Positions 1-5,777 of a stretch of 5,777 nt of DNA are shown piece after piece. Under the pieces are notes generated by a model that searched no databases, was not told the DNA's origin, and saw only the letters and a list, made by a program, of their open reading frames with translations. The DNA is from Bacteroidota bacterium. GTDB lineage: Bacteria > Bacteroidota > Bacteroidia > Bacteroidales > Prolixibacteraceae. The stretch lies in NCBI GenBank assembly GCA_030695265.1, contig JAUYTA010000106.1:1-5777 (forward strand), given 5' to 3'. The position numbers were made by a program, and so were the translations under genes. How positions within the stretch are numbered: the first letter of the stretch is position 1; every line of letters begins with the position of its first letter.

Positions 1-425
1 CAGATTCGGCCAGTATTGTTGAATTCCAACTTGCAATGGCATTGGAGACAGAACAACTTCAATTACACGAACCTACCGTAGTAAAAGGTGTGGATGCTGT
101 TTTTGCAGATTCATCGAAAGGCATTTATTACGTTGCCGAAACCAATGGTAAAGTTGTTGGTTCGCTGCTAACTACTTTTGAATGGAGCGACTGGCGCAAC
201 GGAACAGTTCTCTGGGTTCAATCGGTTTATGTCCGGCCTGAATTCAGAAAAAAAAGTATTTTCAGCCGATTGTACAAACACATTCAGGAAAAAGTCGCTT
301 CTAACGCCGATTTGCGCGGCATCCGTTTGTACGCCGATAAAACCAACACTTCTGCTCACGAAGTTTACGAACATCTGGGAATGACTGCAGAACATTATCA
401 GATGTTTGAATGGATGAAAGGATAA
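1..425 (+). CDS. GNAT-family N-acetyltransferase, 5' end cut by window edge
   Basis: This gene encodes a small cytoplasmic acetyltransferase of the Gcn5-related (GNAT) superfamily, which moves an acetyl group from acetyl-CoA to an amine. The substrate cannot be told from sequence. The first ATG in view is at 36, but the frame is open to the left edge and codes for DSASIVEFQLA just before it, which looks like the first GNAT helix. The true start is therefore probably about ten codons outside the window. Counting from the Met at 36, residues 59-66 form the beta-4 strand (LWVQSVYV), followed by the acetyl-CoA pyrophosphate loop at 71-76 (RKKSIF). Residues 104-116 (NTSAHEVYEHLGM) match the C-terminal GNAT motif with its Asn, Tyr and Gly. 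The loop normally reads Q/R-x-x-G-x-G/A, and here the first Gly is Ser74. The stop is TAA at 423-425. Family assignment is firm; substrate and activity are not known. Confidence 0.9.
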   Translation, partial: DSASIVEFQLAMALETEQLQLHEPTVVKGVDAVFADSSKGIYYVAETNGKVVGSLLTTFEWSDWRNGTVLWVQSVYVRPEFRKKSIFSRLYKHIQEKVASNADLRGIRLYADKTNTSAHEVYEHLGMTAEHYQMFEWMKG

Positions 426-431
426 AAAAAC

Positions 432-475
432 CAGTGTTCAGTCTCAGTCATCAAAAAAGGTTGTCGGTTGTCAGT
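432..475. repeat. Degenerate CAGT-type short repeat in intergenic gap
   Basis: The gap between the acetyltransferase and the ferritin-VIT gene contains CAGT at 432-435, 439-442, 445-448 and 472-475. The first three are spaced six to seven bases apart (cagtgttcagtctcagt), and the segment before the last copy reads gttgtcggttgtcagtgttg. This resembles the loose CAGT/TTGTC-type intergenic tracts I recall from some Bacteroidota genomes, but the match to a named family is from memory. No function can be assigned. The gap shows no clear promoter or terminator. Confidence 0.35.
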
Positions 476-515
476 GTTGCACCATCAAATCATCATTTTA
501 TAAGAAACTCAAACA

Positions 516-1397
516 ATGATAAAAAAACCCATTTCGCCGGAAATCCGTCAGCAATTAATTCGGGCTCAGCGCGAAGAAATTACAGAATACCATATATACA
601 GCAGATTAGCTGAACAAACCCGCGATCATGAAAACAAAAAAGTTCTGACCCGAATTGCTGCTGATGAACTGAAACATTACAAAATATGGTCGGCATATAC
701 CAACAAGGAAGTTTCGCCCAGTCAGTGGGAAATCAGAAAATATTACTTGATTTCGAAAATATTCGGATTAACCTTTGGCCTGAAACTGTTGGAGAAAGGC
801 GAAGAAAAAGCACAGGTCAATTACGCTTTGATTGCCATAGAAGTGCCCGAAGCGCTGGTTGTTGCGGAAGATGAAAACAATCACGAAAAGGAATTGCTTG
901 GCCTGATTCAGGAAGAACGCCTAAAATACATGGGCTCCATTGTGCTGGGATTGAACGATGCATTGGTCGAAATACTGGGAACACTGGCCGGATTAACATT
1001 TGCGCTTCAAAACACAAAACTGGTAGCATTGGCCGGAATCATAACTGGAATTGCCGGTGCTTTGTCAATGTCGTCTTCAGAATATTTATCTAACAGGGCA
1101 GAAGGCAAAAACGACATGGCCATTAAATCTGCTGTATTCACCGGCATTGCATATGTAGTTGCAGTGATCTTTCTGGTGGCGCCTTTCCTAATTTTCACTT
1201 CTGTATTTATTGCATTGCTGGTTGCATTGTTCGATTCAATCCTGATTGTATTTCTGTTTACTTATTATATTTCGGTGGCCAACGATCAGCCATTCCGGAA
1301 ACGGTTTACCGAAATGGTCGTTTTGAGTACCGTAGTCGGTCTAATCTCCTTTGGGTTGGGTTATGTGGTAAGGATTTTCTTCGGAATTGAGGTATAG
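516..1397 (+). CDS. Ferritin-like / VIT1-CCC1 fusion, membrane iron transporter (MbfA-type)
   Basis: This 293-residue inner-membrane protein joins a ferritin-like di-iron domain to a VIT1/CCC1 cation-transport domain. That is the architecture of membrane-bound ferritin A (MbfA), which is reported to export iron in rhizobia. Residues 11-135 form the four-helix di-iron domain: candidate ligands are Glu21 or Glu24 in helix 1, E51-x-x-H54 in helix 2, Glu93/96/97 in helix 3 and E120-x-x-H123 in helix 4. Residues 138-293 carry about five membrane helices (roughly 141-163, 167-187, 205-225, 228-253, 267-289). They include the VIT signature residues GLND at 145-148 and MSSSEYLS at 185-192. Likely substrates are Fe2+ and possibly Mn2+. 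The ATG at 516 has no Shine-Dalgarno sequence, which is usual in Bacteroidota, and the ferritin-like domain begins right after it, so the start is credible. It lies 90 bp downstream of the acetyltransferase. Domain calls are strong; transport direction and metal are inferred from the family. Confidence 0.92.
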   Translation: MIKKPISPEIRQQLIRAQREEITEYHIYSRLAEQTRDHENKKVLTRIAADELKHYKIWSAYTNKEVSPSQWEIRKYYLISKIFGLTFGLKLLEKGEEKAQVNYALIAIEVPEALVVAEDENNHEKELLGLIQEERLKYMGSIVLGLNDALVEILGTLAGLTFALQNTKLVALAGIITGIAGALSMSSSEYLSNRAEGKNDMAIKSAVFTGIAYVVAVIFLVAPFLIFTSVFIALLVALFDSILIVFLFTYYISVANDQPFRKRFTEMVVLSTVVGLISFGLGYVVRIFFGIEV

Positions 1398-1403
1398 AGT
1401 CAG

Positions 1404-1453
1404 CCCCTTTCCCTGCCTCACCGGCAGGCGGGCCGTTCCCCCAAGGGGGAAAG
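1404..1453. repeat. GC-rich palindromic intergenic repeat after the ferritin-VIT gene
   Basis: Seven bases past the ferritin-VIT stop lies a compact compound palindrome. CCTGCC at 1412-1417 pairs with GGCAGG at 1423-1428 across a 5-base loop. TTCCCCC at 1436-1442 pairs perfectly with GGGGGAA at 1445-1451 across AA. The outer CTTTCCC at 1407-1413 can also pair with GGGAAAG at 1447-1453, so the element can fold as one branched structure or as two hairpins. It resembles dispersed intergenic repeats I recall from Bacteroidota chromosomes. It is placed where a terminator would be, but no T-run follows either hairpin, so I do not call it an intrinsic terminator. It may still protect the mRNA 3' end. 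Confidence 0.7.
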
Positions 1454-1543
1454 CTTTGGACAAAGAAGATGCTGAGCATTTATCTTTCAGAGAATGACTG
1501 AAATTCGCTAACGCAAGCAAAATGGATTATAAAACTATAATAT

Positions 1544-1819
1544 ATGAATTCCGGTTCTTTGTTCCCCTCCTTCGGAGGGGTTAGGGGAGGCTCTTTATTA
1601 AAACTGATACAGCAGGGTGAGCATCAGACACAGGATTTTAAATACTGCATTAGCAATTCAAAAAAGATTGCACGGTCGCTGGTGGCTTTTGCCAATACCG
1701 ATGGCGGACGACTTCTGGTCGGGGTAAAAGACAATGGCCGGATTGCAGGTGTCCGGTCAGAAGAAGAATATTACTCCATAAATGAAACTTTCGACCGGCA
1801 AAAATGGGACAACCGGTAA
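1544..1819 (+). pseudogene. Remnant of an AlbA_2/Schlafen-type putative DNA-binding protein
   Basis: The frame encodes 91 residues. Residues 18-79 look like the start of an AlbA_2 (Schlafen-type) domain: QGEHQTQDFK, then KKIARSLVAFANTDGG, then LLVGVKDNGRIAGVRSEEE. As I recall, members of this group are roughly 200 residues long, so well over half is missing. Both ends look replaced. Residues 1-17 come largely from a palindromic repeat read in frame (FPSFGGVRGGSL), and there is no ATG between the repeat and the conserved part. Residues 80-91 (NETFDRQKWDNR) do not fit the family, and the last five codons lie inside the terminator of the convergent reductase gene. A short product from the ATG at 1544 is possible, but I judge this a decayed fragment. 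Family assignment is good; pseudogene status is inferred from length and borders. Confidence 0.7.
1564..1592. repeat. GC-rich hairpin repeat inside the AlbA_2 remnant frame
   Basis: CCCCTCC at 1564-1570 and GGAGGGG at 1574-1580 form a perfect 7-bp stem with a TTC loop, followed by a second G-rich arm, TTAGGGGAGGCT (1581-1592). This is the layout of a short intergenic repeat I recall from Bacteroidota genomes (CCCTCC-loop-GGAGGG, then TTAGGGGAGG). Read in the remnant's frame it gives FPSFGGVRGG, a peptide that would not belong to a conserved domain. It sits exactly where the native start of the AlbA_2-type gene would be expected. Confidence 0.7.
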
Positions 1820-1831
1820 GCCGATTGTCCC
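1800..1831 (-). terminator. Intrinsic terminator of the kinase-reductase unit
   Basis: Reading the - strand, the reductase stop is followed after about eight bases by GGGACAATCGG, loop CTTA, then CCGGTTGTCCC and ATTTTT. In RNA the stem is fully paired over 11 bp, with one U-G wobble. On the + strand the same position would be a C-A mismatch, and no U-rich tail follows, so the structure favours the - strand. It overlaps the last codons of the AlbA_2 remnant on the opposite strand. Confidence 0.8.
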
Positions 1832-1839
1832 CAATTTGA

Positions 1840-2835
1840 TTAAAGCTCCAGTTTCAGCTTGTTAAGCAATTCGCTGATAAAGTTTATTTCTTCAGAACTT
1901 AGTTTCAGTTCAGCTGCTTTTGCATTCTGAATGGCCTGTGCAGCATTTCGGGCGCCAACCAATGCAATGGTAATTCCGGGCTGGTTGATTGTCCATTGTA
2001 TTACCAACTGGCTTAATGTTGCATTCTTATCATCGGCCAGCGGTTTAATTTTTTCAAGAAAAGCGTTGGTCAACTGTATATTTTTATCAGTATAATAAGG
2101 CAGGTCGGCGCGTGTATCACCATCGGCAAACTGATGTCCGGGTTTTAATTTTCCGGTAAGTACACCACGCTGTAACGGGCTGTATGCCAAAACCGATTTA
2201 TTGTTTTCGATCAGATAAGGGACGAGTTCCTGCTCAATTCCCCGATTAAGCATACTGTACGAAACCTGGTCTGAAACCAGATCGATGTACTTTGCAGCCT
2301 CTTTCATCAGCAAAACATCGTAATTGCAAACACCTGCATACCGTACTTTTCCTTCCTTTATCAACTGGGCAACAGCTTCCATTGTTTCCTGAACAGGTGT
2401 GGTCGGGTCGGACCAGTGAATCTGGTAAAGATCAATGTAATCGGTACCGAGCAAACGCAGGCTATTCTCGCATTCTCTTATGATGCCATCCTTTCCGGCG
2501 TATCTGTAAATATCAATCGGTTTGCCTTCATTGTTTTTGCTGTGAAAGAAGAATTCCCCCTTTGTTCCACTCCAGCCCAATCCGAATTTGGTCAGGATCT
2601 GAACCTTATCGCGGGGAATACCTTTAATGGCTTCCCCGACAATTTCTTCACTTGTCCCCTGTCCGTAAGCCGGCGCAGTATCGATGGAGGTCACTCCGCA
2701 ATCGTACGAAGCCTGTATTGCCTTTACCGACTCTTTGCGTTCCGTTCCGCCCCACATCCAGCCTCCGGCAGCCCAAGCTCCAAATGTAACCACGGATAAA
2801 TTCAAATCTGATTGTCCCAATTTTCTGTATTCCAT
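1840..2835 (-). CDS. Aldo/keto reductase family oxidoreductase
   Basis: This cytosolic, probably NADPH-dependent oxidoreductase of 331 residues is the normal length for the family. It would reduce aldehydes or ketones, or run the reverse reaction. The physiological substrate is not readable from sequence. It shows the TIM-barrel family marks in order: the N-terminal strand MEYRKLGQSDLNLSVVTFG, the catalytic tetrad Asp52 and Tyr57 (SIDTAPAYG), Lys83 (LTKFG) and His140 (LYQIHW), then GVCNY at 168-172. Cofactor-binding segments are SPLQRGVLTGK at 219-229 and GARNAAQAIQN at 294-304. All catalytic residues are present. It resembles the YajO/Tas-like subgroup rather than the shorter DkgA type, with modest certainty. 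The ATG at 2835 is right for the family because the conserved strand begins at once. It starts 11 bp after the sensor kinase stop, so it is probably co-transcribed and perhaps translationally coupled. A terminator follows directly. Confidence 0.95.
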   Translation of the reverse strand: MEYRKLGQSDLNLSVVTFGAWAAGGWMWGGTERKESVKAIQASYDCGVTSIDTAPAYGQGTSEEIVGEAIKGIPRDKVQILTKFGLGWSGTKGEFFFHSKNNEGKPIDIYRYAGKDGIIRECENSLRLLGTDYIDLYQIHWSDPTTPVQETMEAVAQLIKEGKVRYAGVCNYDVLLMKEAAKYIDLVSDQVSYSMLNRGIEQELVPYLIENNKSVLAYSPLQRGVLTGKLKPGHQFADGDTRADLPYYTDKNIQLTNAFLEKIKPLADDKNATLSQLVIQWTINQPGITIALVGARNAAQAIQNAKAAELKLSSEEINFISELLNKLKLEL

Positions 2836-2846
2836 AATTCTTAATT

Positions 2847-5777
2847 TTAGGTTTTTCCTTTTTTAAATACGGGAATTTCGATGTAAAAGGTCGTTCCCTT
2901 CTCAAATTCTGTTTCGTACCAGACTTTCCCGCCAAAATTATTGACAATATTTTTAACGATCGATAACCCAAGACCCATTCCACTTGATTTTGTGGTAAAA
3001 TTAGGCTCGAACATATGTTCAAGGGCTTCTTCGTTAATTCCTGAACCGTTGTCACTGATGGAAATCAGGGCAACTGATTCATCCTTTTTAACCGCAATGC
3101 GGATTTCCCCATTCTGGTCGGATGGAATCGCCTGAATGGAGTTTTTTATCAGGTTAAGAAATGCCCTGGAAAGTTGTTCTTTGTCAGCAAAAATAATTAC
3201 TTCCTTCAGGTTGTTCAACTCAAATGAAAAGTGAAGGTTTTGATTGGGTTCAAACAAATCGCATACTTTTCGAAGTACCTCAAGAAGGTTGAAAACTTCG
3301 TTTTTCGCCTTTGGTATTTGGGCAAAATTCGAAAACTCCGTTGCAATTCCGGAAAGTGTGTCGATTTGTTCGATAAGGTTTTTTGTGACACGCTCAAAAA
3401 AGTCATCGTAATGCTCCCTGCCTTCGGCTTTGGCCCGCTGCAAATACTGAATGTTCAGTTTCATCGGGGTAAGCGGGTTTTTGATTTCGTGGGCAACCTG
3501 TTTGGCCATTTCGCGCCAGGCCGATTCGCGTTCCGATTTGGCCAGCAATTCGGCACTTTCGGCCAACTCGTCAACTTTGTGGTTGTATTCCTTTACCAGC
3601 GCTCCAATTTCGTCTTCAGCCTCATAATTAATCTGCTCATTCTTTTTACCAAGTTGAATGCCTTTTAACTTTTCACGGATCAGGCTCAATGGCAAAGTGA
3701 TTTTATTTGATAAAATAACCGCCACGATCACACTGGCCAGAAATAAAATAAGGTACAGGTTGATAAACGCTACTACGAAAGTGGAAATACCCTGTTTCAA
3801 TTCATCCTCCCTGGTAAAATAAGGCAGATTCAGGTATGCCAGATAATCGCCCCGGTTATTCATAATTGGCTCGTAGGCTGAAAGGTATGAGAGGTTTCCA
3901 ATTGTTTCGGGCTGAAAATAGTTAAGTTGATACTTTTCCGACAATTCATAAAAAGCTTTTGCATTTATCCTTTCAGAAGTAATTCCTTTGCGAAATATTT
4001 CGGGTCGCGAGGAGGCAAGCAGTTCGCCGTTAACATCGTAAATATTGATGTCGGTTCTGAATATGTTGGATAATTTATACAGTTCGATAAAAAGCCACTG
4101 CTGAATTTCAGGAGTAATTGAATTCACATTTCCCAGCATATTGTCGATTTCAACAGAAATGGACGACATTTTTTCCTGAAGATCGGTTTGGTGCCTGATT
4201 TTGTATTCCTGAAGGTTATAATAGATGGTTCCGGCGGCAACGAATAGGAGCGAGATCAAAACTACCGAAATAATCGCTGCCTGAATCCGGAAGCGCAAAT
4301 CTCTTGGGATCATCAGTTTCCTGAAGGTTGGATTACCCACCATTGAAACAAACAAAACAAACACAAAGAAGAAAACAAATATGTATGGAAATGATATAAG
4401 GTAATCGACCAACCGAACCGAGCGTTTGCTGACGATAATATGGTTAATTTCGTCGTAGTTGTATATAACGTGGTCGTAACCATCCCAATGTTTGAATTCG
4501 AATTCGGAATTATAGTTTTCGAGATTGTAAGCCTGATAATAATAATTGTAGTCGTATTCTCCCGACTTGTTCACAAGCTCTTCGTCGAAATATTTGGCGT
4601 ACGAGAGGTATTTGTACCTGAATGGTTTGATCAAAGTCCGGTCCATAAGCAATTCCGGGAATCCGATACCTTCCGAAATAGTTTTCGAATTTAGTTCAAT
4701 ATAAACCGAAATTCCGTTTGAATCGTCACCCAACGGATAATGCAGCCTTCCCAGGTAGGAAACCCTTCCGTTCATATTATCCATAAAATAAAAACTACTC
4801 CCCGGAATTTTAATTCCTGTCGATTTGATCATTTTTTCAAAAAACGGGAAACACGGTTCTGAAACGTTTTCAGGATGAATAGTTACACTGTCGTTACCGG
4901 CGCAAAAGGTAAACTGAATATCGTATTTTCTGAAATAGCCATCAAAATAGTACCGGTTGAGATAGCTTTCCAATTCTTTGTAAGGAGGAGTAAGCAAACT
5001 TGGAATAATCGAATCGATATTGAATTGATTCTGCATATTGGTCAGATATACTTCAACAACCGGATCCTGTTCCGAACTTAAATTCACAGCCATCAGCTTT
5101 TGTATCTGAACTTCGCGTTTTTCAATGGTTTTATAAACAACTCCCAAAGTAGTAATTGAAAATAACGAGATAAACAAAATGGCATACGAAAGCGAAAATT
5201 TTGGGATATGCATTTTCTTTACCTGGCTTTGAAGCAAATTGACAGCGAAAAACAATGTCAAAAGATATAATTCGCCGGAATTAATAATGATGCACAACAA
5301 GATAGAAACCGGCAATGCAAGCAAATGGAAATTCCGAAAATACTTCTTGTTGATAATGTTCTCCGATCTTTCAATAATTTTCAGGTTGATCAGGAAAACA
5401 GAAAAAAGCAACATCGCGATGGCCAGATAGCTGCTTATACTGATAAGGTCGATATCGGTAATCCGGTTTAATTTATAGGTAATGTTGCTGTTCCCGATCA
5501 AGTTGCCAATCAAAAGGCCCACTATCTGATAAAGTGAACCGGCAAAAACGAACGAAGGAATGACCATTTGTTTTCCCGATTTGCCGTGAAGTAAGAATTC
5601 CCTGACAAAAACAAGGCTCCAGAAAAAAAACAATACGGTAATCAGGAAAAAGTCGCCCAACGACGGAAGCCATGTTGATACGGCGTAATATTTGGGGCCA
5701 AAAATCTCCAGATGGTTCAGAATGTCTGGAATTCCGAAAATGATATGGATCCAGTAAATCACGAAAAGAGCCACCAT
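2847..5777 (-). CDS. Large NtrY-like membrane sensor histidine kinase, probably cut by right edge
   Basis: The visible 976 residues form an inner-membrane two-component sensor kinase. About ten membrane helices can be read: seven near residues 2-18, 42-58, 73-94, 111-132, 150-166, 169-185 and 194-216, then 457-480, 497-519 and 662-690. Basic loops at 60-70, 133-149, 186-193 and 484-497 fit the cytoplasmic side. This leaves two extracytoplasmic sensing regions, 217-456 (about 240 residues, Tyr-rich at 408-422) and 520-661 (Cache/PAS-like, DINIYDVNGELLASS at 576-590). HAMP follows at about 690-740 (P696, EDEIG 721-725). The HisKA box is WREMAKQVAHEIKNPLTP with phospho-acceptor His763, typical of NtrY. 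The ATPase has an N-box with Asn875 and Asn879, G1 DNGSG 909-913, an F-box at Phe923 and G2 GMGLGLS 933-939, so it looks active. The frame is open to the edge. The Met at 5777 may be internal, since relatives I recall are longer. No response regulator is in view, and the signal is unknown. Confidence 0.93.
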   Translation of the reverse strand: MVALFVIYWIHIIFGIPDILNHLEIFGPKYYAVSTWLPSLGDFFLITVLFFFWSLVFVREFLLHGKSGKQMVIPSFVFAGSLYQIVGLLIGNLIGNSNITYKLNRITDIDLISISSYLAIAMLLFSVFLINLKIIERSENIINKKYFRNFHLLALPVSILLCIIINSGELYLLTLFFAVNLLQSQVKKMHIPKFSLSYAILFISLFSITTLGVVYKTIEKREVQIQKLMAVNLSSEQDPVVEVYLTNMQNQFNIDSIIPSLLTPPYKELESYLNRYYFDGYFRKYDIQFTFCAGNDSVTIHPENVSEPCFPFFEKMIKSTGIKIPGSSFYFMDNMNGRVSYLGRLHYPLGDDSNGISVYIELNSKTISEGIGFPELLMDRTLIKPFRYKYLSYAKYFDEELVNKSGEYDYNYYYQAYNLENYNSEFEFKHWDGYDHVIYNYDEINHIIVSKRSVRLVDYLISFPYIFVFFFVFVLFVSMVGNPTFRKLMIPRDLRFRIQAAIISVVLISLLFVAAGTIYYNLQEYKIRHQTDLQEKMSSISVEIDNMLGNVNSITPEIQQWLFIELYKLSNIFRTDINIYDVNGELLASSRPEIFRKGITSERINAKAFYELSEKYQLNYFQPETIGNLSYLSAYEPIMNNRGDYLAYLNLPYFTREDELKQGISTFVVAFINLYLILFLASVIVAVILSNKITLPLSLIREKLKGIQLGKKNEQINYEAEDEIGALVKEYNHKVDELAESAELLAKSERESAWREMAKQVAHEIKNPLTPMKLNIQYLQRAKAEGREHYDDFFERVTKNLIEQIDTLSGIATEFSNFAQIPKAKNEVFNLLEVLRKVCDLFEPNQNLHFSFELNNLKEVIIFADKEQLSRAFLNLIKNSIQAIPSDQNGEIRIAVKKDESVALISISDNGSGINEEALEHMFEPNFTTKSSGMGLGLSIVKNIVNNFGGKVWYETEFEKGTTFYIEIPVFKKGKT

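Noticed and set aside
1436..1451. Hairpin after the ferritin-VIT gene as an intrinsic terminator
   Set aside because: The stem is strong, but the 2-base loop and the lack of a T-run on either strand do not fit, so it was kept as a repeat.
1485..1503. TTTCAG / CTGAAA inverted repeat with a 7-base loop
   Set aside because: A 6-bp AT-leaning stem is expected by chance, and nothing around it suggests a site.
1530..1543. AT-rich TATAAAACTATAAT stretch just before the ATG at 1544 as a promoter
   Set aside because: It directly abuts the ATG and has no convincing partner box at a Bacteroidota-type spacing. It is simple AT richness.
2416..2799. Open frame of 127 codons on the + strand opposite the reductase
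   Set aside because: It is antisense to the catalytic part of a full-length aldo/keto reductase, and its translation shows no domain.
2648..3055. Open frame of 135 codons on the - strand across the kinase-reductase junction
   Set aside because: It overlaps the conserved 3' end of the kinase and the 5' end of the reductase in another frame, and its translation resembles no protein family. It is a shadow frame.
3231..3668. Open frame of 145 codons on the + strand opposite the kinase HisKA/HAMP region
   Set aside because: It is antisense to strongly conserved kinase motifs and gives a Phe/Val-rich, low-complexity product with no recognisable domain.

Overview
The window reads as ordinary chromosomal DNA from a member of the Bacteroidota. 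The evidence is moderate GC content, start codons without clear Shine-Dalgarno sequences, a very large NtrY-like membrane sensor kinase, and two kinds of short GC-rich palindromic intergenic repeat that I recall from genomes of this phylum. The protein style suggests the marine or sediment Bacteroidales/Marinilabiliales, but that placement is inference. I found no phage, transposase, CRISPR or RNA gene.

Layout. The left part is on the + strand. It starts with a GNAT-family N-acetyltransferase whose first few codons lie outside the window (1-425). A 90-bp gap with a degenerate CAGT-type repeat follows. Next is a 293-residue fusion of a ferritin-like di-iron domain and a VIT1/CCC1 iron-transport domain (516-1397). 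A junction region follows (1398-1839). It holds two GC-rich palindromic repeats and a short remnant of an AlbA_2/Schlafen-type protein (1544-1819) that appears cut at both ends. The right part is on the - strand: an NtrY-like sensor histidine kinase running off the right edge (2847-5777), then, 11 bp downstream, an aldo/keto reductase (1840-2835) that ends in a good intrinsic terminator (1800-1831).

How the genes relate. The kinase and reductase are co-directional with an 11-bp gap, so they are probably co-transcribed and end at the shared terminator. No response regulator is present, so the kinase's partner must be encoded elsewhere. The GNAT and ferritin-VIT genes are co-directional but separated by a repeat-bearing gap, and nothing links their functions. 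The two blocks converge on the junction at 1398-1839, which is the most unusual part of the window: repeats and a terminator have become the ends of a broken reading frame. I do not see a convincing new multi-gene system. The points worth a second look are the junction, the iron-handling fusion and the architecture of the sensor.
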